Source: Spirochaetales bacterium (lineage in GTDB: Bacteria > Spirochaetota > Spirochaetia > SZUA-6 > JAFGRV01). From it: DNA of 64,000 nt. The notes under the pieces were generated by a model. It ran no database searches, was not told the origin of the DNA, and was given only the letters and a program-made list of their open reading frames with translations. Location of the stretch: assembly GCA_016928415.1 (NCBI GenBank), contig JAFGKU010000048.1:1-64000 (forward strand), read 5' to 3'. Made by a program: the position numbers and the translations under genes. This document shows, one piece after another, positions 20,801-27,582 of this stretch. How positions within the stretch are numbered: position 1 is the stretch's first letter; every line of letters starts with the position of its first letter.

Positions 20801-23225
20801 TGCCGTAAAAAAGGATTCCACCAAGCCGGAAATAACCCTCATAACACCGGAAGAAACGGCCAGGGTAAACGGGATATTTTCCGTTATCGGAAAGGTAACC
20901 GAAGCGGGTAAATTGAAATCACTGGAATTCTCAAGTGATAATAAAAACTACGAGCCCCTGACGGGCAGGCCCGTGTTCACATACAATCTCGACCTTTCCA
21001 AGTTTGAAAAACTTCCGGAGAAATATTACATCAAGGCGGTTGATACATCGGGAAACGAGACCGTCATGAATCCCGTATTTCCCATAGATTTTGAAGCGGA
21101 TAAACCGCGTGTGGAGATACAGATACCGGCAAAGGACGAAGTATTGAGAAACAACTTCCTTATTTCCGGTGTCGTGTTCGACGATGACGGGGTCAAGGCT
21201 ATTTACTACCGCCTTGATGACGGTGAATTCGAAAAGGTGGAAGGGGAAAACAGTTTCAGCATACCCATAAAAATCGGGGATATAGCCGACAATGAACATA
21301 CGGTGGAGATACAGGCGGAGGACATAGGCGGGATCAGGGGCGATATCGCCTCGTCCACGTTCTGGATTTCCAAGGCCGAACCGGTTTCCGTTCTCCAGAC
21401 GCCGGCCATTGAAACCACGACGAAGGGCACCATACCCCTTTCAGGTACGGCGATGGATGCCAACGGCATAAAGGCGGTTTACCTATCCTTCGACAATGGC
21501 AATACGTACCACCTGACAAAGGGAACCGATGAGTGGAATTACCGGTTCAATACATCGCTGCTCGCTGACGGAGTCCACCGCCTTCTCATAAAGGCCGTGG
21601 ACAACACGGGCACCGAGGGTCTTTCCGCCACACTTGTAAACGTTGACAACACGCAACCCATTCTCAGCCTTGACCGCCCCTCCGAAGGTGAAACGGTCAG
21701 CGGCTCCCTGATTCTCGACGGCCGGGCCTTTGACAACATCAATCTGACCAGCCTCTCGGTTAACCTGGCCCCGGTCAACCAGTCAGGCATCAACGCGGCC
21801 GGTACGGATTACGAGCTTTCCTTGAACGGGGTATTTGTCAAAAAACTCGCCTTAGGCGGGTTAAATGAAGGTTGGTACAACATCCGCGTGGCGGCAAAGG
21901 ATAAAGCGAACAACACGACATACGTGTCGCGCAACGTCCAGGTTATCCAGAAGAAGGTTACGAACAGGGTTGAACAGATCTTCCCGCTGGACGGGGAAAG
22001 CGCGTGCGGCAATTTCTTATTAAGCGGCCATGTCATTTCCGAAGCGGCCGTTAAAGGCATTACCTATGCCATAGACGACAAGGACCTGGGTTCCCTGGAA
22101 TTCGACGACAACGCCTACTTCAGCACGGACCTGGGACCGGCGCAGCTTCCGGACGGCGAACACATCATAGTCATCAAGGCTGAACTTGCCGACGGAACAA
22201 CAGTCGTATCGGAGAAGAAGCGCTTCCTCTACACGGCCGAAGGCCCGTGGGTGAGGATCAATTCCCTGAAAACAGGAGATTTTATCACCAAGCGCCCCTG
22301 GATGAAGGGAGATGCCGGCTATTACCTGGCGGCCCCGGACCAGGAGGACAGGGAAGCTTATACGGCTTATGAACAGGCAATGAATGACAACCGCATAGAA
22401 AAAATTGAAGTAAGCCTGGACAATGGCAAATCCTTTATAAACACGGGCGGAACCACGAACTGGAATTACAGGCTCCAGACACAGAACATTCCTGACGGCG
22501 ATGTCCGGATTCTCGTGCGCGCCACTACCGCTTCCGGTAAAACAGCCATAACACGCGCCATGGTCAATAATGACGATATGCAGCCCTATGTGAGGATTCT
22601 CCTTCCGGAAGAAAACAAGCGCTTCAATGACAAGATCAGTATTTTGGGAATCGCATCGGATGAAAACGGGCTCAAGGATGTGGAGATAAGCCTGCGCCGC
22701 GGCGACAAGGCGGGGTATAAAATTCCCGAATTCATCCAGGGAATGTACTTCGACGCCCAATTCAGGACGAATTTCATAGATCCATACGTTGCCTGGAACG
22801 TGGGCCTGGGCCTCACGTTCTTTGACCAGAACGTCAAACTGCAGGTGCAGGCCGGTTACGTTCCGTCCGTGCGTTTCGGGGGCATGTTCATAGGGGCGAA
22901 ACTTCTGGCCAATATTTTCCTCCTTCCCATGGAGGTGATATTCGGTCCGGACCTGGATTTCATGTCCGTCTCCCTTGCCCTGGGCGCCAATTTTTCCTAC
23001 TGTACGAATTCCCAATACGACGTCGTGTTTTCTGAAAAGGGACTTATTCTTGCAGCGGTTATCGGCCAGATTGAATTTGCCAAATTCACGATCAAGGACC
23101 AGGTCGCCTTTAATACGTACTCTCTGTATGGTGAAATTGAGGTCTGGTTCCTTTCATCGGATGTGGTAGGGGCACCGGCATTTGAGCCCCGTATTAACTT
23201 CGGGGCCAGAATCGGGCTGTTCTAA
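17823..23225 (+). CDS. Giant Ig-repeat protein with C-terminal outer-membrane-barrel-like domain (1800 aa)
   Basis: The ATG has a GAGAGGA ribosome site. A signal peptide (1 to about 22, L-N-A-Q) is followed by a Pro/Thr/Ser-rich stretch. Residues about 60-1630 contain a dozen or more Ig-like modules with D-[KN]-x-x-P-V-I-x-[IL]-x-x-P openings and G-x-V-x-D-D/E-x-G-[IV]-K cores, matching those of the preceding lipoprotein. Residues about 1640-1800 change to alternating strands (FIDPYVAWNVGLGL, FDQNVKLQVQAGYV) and end in Phe, as expected for a small outer-membrane beta-barrel recognised by the BAM machinery. The arrangement suggests a barrel anchor presenting or spanning a long Ig stalk. The barrel call rests on strand pattern and the terminal Phe only. 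Confidence 0.85.
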   Translation: MRFSRIISIILILSGTTLFLNAQEAADKPTGAPVEDIAPEATPVPAMENTSSSSGQLNVYTKVNGMDNWDYTYDVSGLERGMYNIIIKGTDKAGNIFYSNPANVLIDPESDLPIASITNPVPDMRVGGAILNIVGTCNDDDAVGRVEVRIDEGEFKPAEGKDFWSYKLSTEGMPDGRHMIGVRGIDVNGVTGEIITRSFHLDTSKPFGQVTNQPSGVLLSGGNELQGTVEDLNGVTALFSSEDHGKTFQKLDFWFNQEDNKYHFKLWVETTRMEDGSQVILLKSLDGMGSVGLASFLFFVDNKKPVIEILSPAQEEKVNGNFYVAGKVLDEVGIKSLTYSHRDKTEEIPLIPGNLYWFVEIDATGKGSNTETVKFTVTDKAGNVVEQNTNINIDLEADKPVVVIAYPKADSPVSAAFDVYGFVDDDDEPESVVWTLDSKAPVTIPAIDGFTFPLDQLDPGKHTLAVYGIDVNGVKGNPAKVEFTVQGSQSSINIETVAAKGESVNFKPGAEVNRFDKAVLRGKITEFQPFKKVRYTLGNGEEKDLSLQGTEQKFIKQFTIPVPENQPYGINDIKITAIDSLERTTEYYSFIHVTNFSKAAAKSGIYIADSRTDEGQAAISREYPLYAFFLGDKVKSVVLEPDIPQAGVSESDGSITIVPNSDFSAATTKIKVTTVNDEVVYSGSITLKTDSAYSADPLHSAALTQALPKSGSRAFYPGLAFASQDGQTKLEGSCNSAVARLEYSFNNKDYRGADYKRKKEDPSSVFQLALPNNLGYGYNEIYVRLYDEQKGTAQYKTFFFKTDAGGSAPNDADGLYFSDVRTAAGDEINLTREKPFTGYFNGREIKSVALKPESAFLKAVFEGRSVTVQALEEGKSGPTTIEVTAANNKTYTSKAYVFQANAIPPIITTTSMEPGTWVNKSFTIEGTVNESTGIKTMEYSVGGNGDWKKISLSQDKGAIPFSQVINTEGIEDGKIAVYLHAVDTGGNETFKVIAVKKDSTKPEITLITPEETARVNGIFSVIGKVTEAGKLKSLEFSSDNKNYEPLTGRPVFTYNLDLSKFEKLPEKYYIKAVDTSGNETVMNPVFPIDFEADKPRVEIQIPAKDEVLRNNFLISGVVFDDDGVKAIYYRLDDGEFEKVEGENSFSIPIKIGDIADNEHTVEIQAEDIGGIRGDIASSTFWISKAEPVSVLQTPAIETTTKGTIPLSGTAMDANGIKAVYLSFDNGNTYHLTKGTDEWNYRFNTSLLADGVHRLLIKAVDNTGTEGLSATLVNVDNTQPILSLDRPSEGETVSGSLILDGRAFDNINLTSLSVNLAPVNQSGINAAGTDYELSLNGVFVKKLALGGLNEGWYNIRVAAKDKANNTTYVSRNVQVIQKKVTNRVEQIFPLDGESACGNFLLSGHVISEAAVKGITYAIDDKDLGSLEFDDNAYFSTDLGPAQLPDGEHIIVIKAELADGTTVVSEKKRFLYTAEGPWVRINSLKTGDFITKRPWMKGDAGYYLAAPDQEDREAYTAYEQAMNDNRIEKIEVSLDNGKSFINTGGTTNWNYRLQTQNIPDGDVRILVRATTASGKTAITRAMVNNDDMQPYVRILLPEENKRFNDKISILGIASDENGLKDVEISLRRGDKAGYKIPEFIQGMYFDAQFRTNFIDPYVAWNVGLGLTFFDQNVKLQVQAGYVPSVRFGGMFIGAKLLANIFLLPMEVIFGPDLDFMSVSLALGANFSYCTNSQYDVVFSEKGLILAAVIGQIEFAKFTIKDQVAFNTYSLYGEIEVWFLSSDVVGAPAFEPRINFGARIGLF

Positions 23226-23253
23226 AACAGCAGCATACAACAGGATTCTTTTA

Positions 23254-23282
23254 TTGACTTACTGGTCTAATAAATTTATCCT
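23254..23282 (+). promoter_or_regulatory. Promoter of the PilZ gene
   Basis: TTGACT (23254-23259) and TATCCT (23277-23282) have 17 bp spacing. A stronger-looking TATAAT at 23284 would give a 24 bp spacer and is less likely to pair with this -35. Confidence 0.45.
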
Positions 23283-23304
23283 ATATAATATAGGCGGGGG
23301 GTAA

Positions 23305-23664
23305 ATGGAGGATAAAAGAAGATTTTACAGAATTTTGATTAATTTTGATGTAAAATACGCCATTATCAACAAAGCGACGTCAAAAGACATCAGTCAGGGG
23401 GGAATATGCATCATCACGGACAAACCCCTTGATAAGGAGGCGGAATTGACCCTGATATTCACCCTTCCCGACGAAGTGGGACGCCGCATCAAGACTTTCG
23501 GCAGGGTTGTGTGGTGCAGGGAAATAGATGAGAGCAATTACGAAGCGGGATTGGAATTCTGGGATATGGAAGATACATTTGTGGACACTATCAGGAAATT
23601 TGTGGATAAAAACAAGCATATAAACCAGGAAATACCTGTACAGCAAAATACGACTGCCGGTTAA
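23305..23664 (+). CDS. PilZ-domain protein, c-di-GMP receptor
   Basis: This 119-aa single-domain PilZ protein starts at ATG behind a G-rich AGGCGGGGGG site. Both nucleotide-binding motifs are present: R-x-x-x-R at Arg5-Arg9 and D-x-S-x-x-G at Asp28-Ser30-Gly33. The following strands include a GRVVWCREI segment typical of the PilZ barrel. PilZ proteins bind cyclic di-GMP and pass the signal to a partner, often in motility or surface biogenesis. The gene stands alone between its own promoter and a strong hairpin. The HD-GYP protein at 36668-40378 could consume the same second messenger. Domain call is firm; target is unknown. Confidence 0.9.
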   Translation: MEDKRRFYRILINFDVKYAIINKATSKDISQGGICIITDKPLDKEAELTLIFTLPDEVGRRIKTFGRVVWCREIDESNYEAGLEFWDMEDTFVDTIRKFVDKNKHINQEIPVQQNTTAG

Positions 23665-23669
23665 ATTTT

Positions 23670-23712
23670 CCGGAATGGTAATTCTCAATATGCATGAGAA
23701 TTACCATTCCGG
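23670..23712 (+). terminator. 18-bp perfect hairpin after the PilZ gene
   Basis: Left arm 23670-23687 pairs perfectly with 23695-23712 around a 7-nt loop that itself contains ATGCAT. It lies 6 bp after the PilZ stop. No U-run follows, since the rpsT promoter -35 (23715) begins 2 bp later, so terminator and promoter are packed together. Confidence 0.6.
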
Positions 23713-23714
23713 GC

Positions 23715-23743
23715 TTGACAATATACACTTACTTTTATACTAT
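23715..23743 (+). promoter_or_regulatory. rpsT promoter
   Basis: A consensus TTGACA (23715-23720) is followed at 17 bp by TACTAT (23738-23743), or at 15 bp by TATACT (23736-23741). It lies 45 bp upstream of the TTG start of rpsT. Confidence 0.6.
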
Positions 23744-23787
23744 CATTAAAAATTTCATTATATTTATCAAATTGGAGGGTAATAACT

Positions 23788-24051
23788 TTGCAGATAAAAG
23801 ATTCACAGGCGAAAAGACACAGACAGAGCCTCAAAAGACGGACAAGAAACAGAATGGTAAAAAGCCGGATCAAAACAGTAGCCAAAAAAATCCAGGAATT
23901 TGTTCAAGAAAACAAAAAAGAAGAAAGTGCTGCGGCAATAAAGGAATATGAAAAAATGGTGGATAGCGCTGTTTCAAAGGGAATATTTCATAAAAACAGT
24001 GCTGCCAGGAAAAAATCCCGGGCTGCCAGGCAGTTAAAAAAAATAAAATAA
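23788..24051 (+). CDS. rpsT: 30S ribosomal protein S20
   Basis: 87 aa, the usual length for S20, very rich in Lys and Arg. It opens with S-Q-A-K-R-H-R-Q-S-L-K-R-R and ends with A-A-R-K-K-S-R-A-A-R, hallmarks of bS20, which binds 16S rRNA during early 30S assembly. The start is TTG, chosen because GGAGGGT lies 7 bp upstream and no ATG gives the full N-terminus. A weak start on S20 is common in bacteria and is tied to autoregulation in E. coli; whether that applies here is not shown. hup follows 78 bp downstream, as in other spirochaetes. Confidence 0.95.
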   Translation: MQIKDSQAKRHRQSLKRRTRNRMVKSRIKTVAKKIQEFVQENKKEESAAAIKEYEKMVDSAVSKGIFHKNSAARKKSRAARQLKKIK

Positions 24052-24095
24052 CCGCTGTAATTTCTCTCAAGATATTTCCTTTTGGTGCAGAAAAA

Positions 24096-24101
24096 TATAA
24101 T
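24096..24101 (+). promoter_or_regulatory. Possible hup -10 element
   Basis: TATAAT lies 28 bp upstream of the hup GTG, but only a poor TATTTC is found 17 bp further upstream. It may add a promoter to the rpsT transcript. Confidence 0.3.
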
Positions 24102-24129
24102 ATAGAGTGATATTAAGGAAGGGACAGTT

Positions 24130-24435
24130 GTGGACGGCAAAAAATTAACCAAAGCGGAAATTATTGACGCCGTATATGAAAAAGTTCAGGACGTCAATAA
24201 AAAACAAATCCAGGAAATTATGGACAATATTTTTCATCAAATCAAGCAGGGTCTGGCAAATGATAAAATTATCGAACTGCGGGGCTTCGGCACCTTTGAA
24301 ATCCGTCTTCGAAAAGGCAGGACCAATGCACGAAATCCCAAAACAGGAGAGGTTTTCCCGGGAGAAAACCATGGTATCGTAGGTTTCAGACCCGGGCAGG
24401 AATTAAAAAAAATCGCCTGGCCCTTACGAAAATAA
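24130..24435 (+). CDS. hup: HU/IHF-family DNA-binding protein
   Basis: 101 aa with the complete HU/IHF fold: N-terminal helices (T-K-A-E-I-I-D-A-V), the L-R-G-F-G-T-F turn near residue 55, and the DNA-bending arm with R-x-A-R-N-P-K-T-G-E. It acts as a dimer that bends and compacts DNA. The GTG start follows a GGAAGGGA site. In Borrelia the homologue is Hbb, and the rpsT-hbb linkage matches this locus, as far as I recall. The coding region abuts lnt without any gap (TAA then GTG), suggesting translational coupling. Confidence 0.93.
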   Translation: MDGKKLTKAEIIDAVYEKVQDVNKKQIQEIMDNIFHQIKQGLANDKIIELRGFGTFEIRLRKGRTNARNPKTGEVFPGENHGIVGFRPGQELKKIAWPLRK

Positions 24436-26046
24436 GTGAACCGTTTTTTAACACCATTTAACAGAGAATCCATTAAAAATTTTTTTATCAGGACCGGATG
24501 GGAACTCCTGCTGCTTGCGGGCGCTACCCTGGTTTTTGCCTTGTCCTTTCCCAATTTCCTGGTAAAAGAAGGTCTCTTCCCTCTCGGGTTCATAGCTTTG
24601 GTGCCCGTTTTTATACTGGTCCATAAGGCCCATTGGGGGAAAATCTGGTTATACGGCATTCTGTACGGTTTTCTTGCTTATTCCCTGTTTAATTACTGGC
24701 TGCTGCTCTTTCATCCGCTCGCCATTTTTATTGTACCGTCTATCTATGCCTTTTACTTCATGCTTATGTTTCCCGCGCTTAAGCTTATTGATACCCTGTT
24801 TCCGAATTACGGTTATATCCTGCAGGCCATAGCCTGGGTGTCGTACGAGTACCTGCGAACCCAGGGATACCTGGGTTATCCCTATGGCATAATAGGCTAT
24901 TCACAATACCCTTTTTTACCGCTTGTAAGGACAGCCGGAATCACCGGTGTGTGGGGCGTGTCCCTGCTTGTGGCATTCCCCTCCGCTTTTTTGGCCGCCT
25001 GCCTTAAAAAGGGATTCAGGCAGTTTATCCCGTTATTGAAAAAGAACCTTGTGCCCGCAGTGGCATACGGCTGCCTTTTTTTATCGGCAATCATTTACGG
25101 TATTGCTTCTGAATCGGATTTATCATCGGCCCGGCAATGGAAAACCGCCCTTATCCAGCAAAACATCGACCCCTGGAGGGGGGGGCAAAGCGCGTATGAA
25201 AAATCCCTGAATATCCTACTAAGATTAAGCAGACAAGCCGTCAAAGAAAATCCGGATATCGTCATCTGGTCTGAAACGTCTTTCGTACCATCCATCAATT
25301 ACCATTCCAAACATAGGGAAATTCCGGCAAGGTATGTCCTTGTGAAGGAACTGATGGATTACCTGTCGACACAGGATATTCCTTTTGTCATCGGCAATAA
25401 TGAAGGGGAAAAAAGGGGAATAGGAACGGATGAAGAACACAGGATTGATTACAATGCCTCCCTTTTAATCATAAAGGGTAAAATTGTCAAAATTTACCGG
25501 AAATTCCATCTCGTACCTTTCACCGAGCATTTTCCTTATAAGGATATATTGCCCTGGATGTACGATCTTCTTATCAATGCGGATACCCATTTCTGGGAAA
25601 AGGGTCTTGAATACACCGTATTTGAAGCCGGGGGAGTCAAATTCTCGACACCCATCTGTTTTGAAGACACGTTCGGCTACCTGAACAGGAGATTTGTCAA
25701 ACACGGTGCCGAAGTCATCGTGAATATGACGAATGACTCCTGGTCAAAGTCCGAGATTTCCGAAATACAGCATATGACGATGGCCATTTTCAGGGCTGTG
25801 GAAAACAAAAGAAGTGTTGTGAGAAGCACCAATGGCGGAATCACCTGCGCCATTGATCCGAACGGGCATATTTTAGCACAGCTTCCCGCATTCGAGGAAG
25901 GTTATCTGATAGCCAGGGTGCCCGTATATTCCGGTGAAACAACCTTATACACGGAATGGGAGGACTGGTTTGCCTATGTGTGTATGATCCTGACGCTGTG
26001 CGGAATTTTAGCGGGAATCGGCAAAATAATTTTTTTTAAACCTTAA
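24436..26046 (+). CDS. lnt: Apolipoprotein N-acyltransferase
   Basis: 536 aa, slightly longer than E. coli Lnt. Several hydrophobic membrane segments fill residues 15-230 and a nitrilase-type domain follows. The catalytic triad is visible: Glu280 (W-S-E-T-S-F), Lys356 (Y-R-K-F-H-L-V-P-F) and Cys408 (T-P-I-C-F-E). Lnt adds the third acyl chain to the N-terminal Cys of lipoproteins in the inner membrane. This window alone encodes several lipoproteins that would be substrates. The GTG start directly follows the hup stop; another start a few codons downstream is possible but none looks better. Confidence 0.95.
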   Translation: MNRFLTPFNRESIKNFFIRTGWELLLLAGATLVFALSFPNFLVKEGLFPLGFIALVPVFILVHKAHWGKIWLYGILYGFLAYSLFNYWLLLFHPLAIFIVPSIYAFYFMLMFPALKLIDTLFPNYGYILQAIAWVSYEYLRTQGYLGYPYGIIGYSQYPFLPLVRTAGITGVWGVSLLVAFPSAFLAACLKKGFRQFIPLLKKNLVPAVAYGCLFLSAIIYGIASESDLSSARQWKTALIQQNIDPWRGGQSAYEKSLNILLRLSRQAVKENPDIVIWSETSFVPSINYHSKHREIPARYVLVKELMDYLSTQDIPFVIGNNEGEKRGIGTDEEHRIDYNASLLIIKGKIVKIYRKFHLVPFTEHFPYKDILPWMYDLLINADTHFWEKGLEYTVFEAGGVKFSTPICFEDTFGYLNRRFVKHGAEVIVNMTNDSWSKSEISEIQHMTMAIFRAVENKRSVVRSTNGGITCAIDPNGHILAQLPAFEEGYLIARVPVYSGETTLYTEWEDWFAYVCMILTLCGILAGIGKIIFFKP

Positions 26047-26135
26047 TATCACGATGATTTTTACGGGATATTAAATGACTTAAAACAAGGTTTTTCGGAG
26101 AGCCGGATTGACAAAAAAGAATTTCTATAGGAAAA

Positions 26136-26144
26136 TGGTATTAT
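26136..26144 (+). promoter_or_regulatory. Extended -10 promoter before the response regulator
   Basis: TGGTATTAT gives an extended -10 (TG at 26136, TATTAT at 26139-26144). A perfect TTGACA at 26108-26113 is 25 bp upstream of the hexamer, too far for normal pairing. Confidence 0.4.
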
Positions 26145-26166
26145 AGTGTAAAGGAGTCGATACATT

Positions 26167-26883
26167 TTGAAGAAAAAGATTTTAATTGTGGACGATGAGC
26201 CTATCAATCTGGAATTCTTCGGAGTTATGTTAAGTAAACTGGGTTTCAAGGTGGAACAGGCAACAAACGGCGAAGAAGCATTGGATAAACTTTCTGACTG
26301 CAACCCCGATCTCATTATTCTGGATAACGTAATGCCGAAGCTTTCCGGCTGGGAAGTAACCAAGAAGATCAAAAACGACAAACAATTCGTGAAATTTAAA
26401 AATATCCCCATCATCATGTTTTCAGCACTCGACGGTGTCCGTGACAAAATTGAGGGTCTGGAATTGGGTGTGGATGATTATATCACAAAACCGTTTAATT
26501 TTTCCGAGGTTCTTGCCAGAATCAAGGCCGTGTTACGAAACCGTGAATTGGCCAACCAAATATCAAGACGGGATAACAGGATTGCCGTGATTGAATCACT
26601 CAACAAAACACTCATTTTTTCAACACAGCATATCCGGAAACCTGTTTCAGAACTTCTGGAAGCGGCAAAAAAAGTCGACTCTTCGGATCAAAAGGCCATG
26701 ACCGATTTAGTGGAACTGGTCAAAAAGGAAGGCCAGGAGATATTGTCGTCCCTGGAAGTGCTGGAAGAAAAAATCGATGAACTGCAATCCAAGGGTAACG
26801 AGTTGAAAAAAGGCGATTTATCCCTGGAAGACCTGGAAAAGAAATTCCAGGAGCATTTTTCAAAACTGGAGACGGGAAATTGA
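26167..26883 (+). CDS. Response regulator with C-terminal histidine-kinase-like helices
   Basis: Residues 1-125 are a receiver domain with the acidic pair Asp9-Asp10, phospho-acceptor Asp53, Ser86 and Lys108 all present. The remaining 110 residues are not a DNA-binding domain. They form amphipathic helices containing F-S-T-Q-H155-I-R-K-P-V, which resembles the H-box of a HisKA dimerisation domain (S-H-E-L-R-T-P-L), but no ATPase domain follows. It could be a dimer or phosphotransfer adaptor. The TTG start lies 11 bp from AAGGAG. The last codon overlaps the start of the TPR gene. REC call is firm; the H-box reading is an inference. Confidence 0.85.
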   Translation: MKKKILIVDDEPINLEFFGVMLSKLGFKVEQATNGEEALDKLSDCNPDLIILDNVMPKLSGWEVTKKIKNDKQFVKFKNIPIIMFSALDGVRDKIEGLELGVDDYITKPFNFSEVLARIKAVLRNRELANQISRRDNRIAVIESLNKTLIFSTQHIRKPVSELLEAAKKVDSSDQKAMTDLVELVKKEGQEILSSLEVLEEKIDELQSKGNELKKGDLSLEDLEKKFQEHFSKLETGN

Positions 26884-27101
26884 TATCCGACGAGAAAAAA
26901 CAGGTTCTGGCATTATTCGACGAAGGAAGAAAATTTTACAAGCTCATGAATTTCGAAGAAGCTAAAAAGTGTTTTGAAAAAGCGCTTCAGATTGATCCCA
27001 AGGACGGGCCTTCCAAAGTTTACTTAGAAAGATGCCAGCATTACATTCAGGACCCTCCTCCACCCGATTGGGACGGGGTTTTTGTAATGAAAACAAAATA
27101 G
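26880..27101 (+). CDS. Small TPR protein (73 aa) with W-D-G-V tail
   Basis: The TTG start overlaps the stop of the response-regulator gene by 4 nt, implying coupled translation. Residues 10-45 make one TPR motif (F-E-E-A-K-K-C-F-E-K-A-L-Q-I-D-P). The tail P-P-P-P-D-W-D-G-V-F-V-M-K-T-K resembles, from memory, the C-terminus that follows TPRs in many adenylate/guanylate cyclases of spirochaetes. Here it stands as a separate small protein next to a receiver protein, perhaps a detached module of such a signalling complex. Confidence 0.7.
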   Translation: MISDEKKQVLALFDEGRKFYKLMNFEEAKKCFEKALQIDPKDGPSKVYLERCQHYIQDPPPPDWDGVFVMKTK

Positions 27102-27133
27102 ATTTTTACCAATAGATTTTTTAGAGGTCCCCT

Positions 27134-27550
27134 ATGGCAAAAAACAATGATATCCGGTTCGCAAAAGAAAAAATACAGACAACCTTGGGAAAGGAAACCA
27201 ATTTTAACGGGGTCATGAAATTCCGTGATTCGCTTAAAATCGACGGCAAATTCCAGGGCGAAATCATTTCCGAAGGTTTTCTCTATATTGAAAATGACGC
27301 CGAAATAAAAGCCAATATTACGGTTGGTTCCATTATCGTCGGGGGTGTAGTCTACGGAAATATAGAGGCTAAAGAAAGCCTTGAAATGCTGGCAACCGGG
27401 CAGGTTTTCGGCAATATACGAACCGCCAAGCTCAAAATTGCTGACGGGGTTGTCTTTGAAGGAAAATGCGAAATGATCAAGAGTCCGGACACCATAGACA
27501 TTTTCTCTGATTCACCTATAAAATTAAAAAAGACGATACAAAGTGTATAG
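27134..27550 (+). CDS. Bactofilin (polymer-forming cytoskeletal protein)
   Basis: 138 aa. The central part (about 20-115) is a bactofilin beta-helix: repeated short strands with the G-x-[IV] rhythm (S-L-K-I-D-G-K-F-Q-G-E-I, A-E-I-K-A-N-I-T-V-G, G-G-V-V-Y-G-N-I-E-A). Short polar tails flank it, and there is no transmembrane segment. Bactofilins polymerise without nucleotide and organise cell-wall synthesis or cell shape; in spirochaetes they affect helical form. It follows the TPR gene by 32 bp and precedes cinA by 32 bp. Confidence 0.93.
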   Translation: MAKNNDIRFAKEKIQTTLGKETNFNGVMKFRDSLKIDGKFQGEIISEGFLYIENDAEIKANITVGSIIVGGVVYGNIEAKESLEMLATGQVFGNIRTAKLKIADGVVFEGKCEMIKSPDTIDIFSDSPIKLKKTIQSV

Positions 27551-27582
27551 GACTCCTTAACCGCAGGGAGGTTTTTCCAAAG

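Noticed and set aside
22020-23015. 331-codon open frame on the minus strand
   Set aside because: Antisense shadow of the 1800-aa gene, no ribosome site or known domain.
23254-23289. TTGACT with TATAAT as the PilZ promoter
   Set aside because: The spacer would be 24 bp; TATCCT at 17 bp is a better partner.
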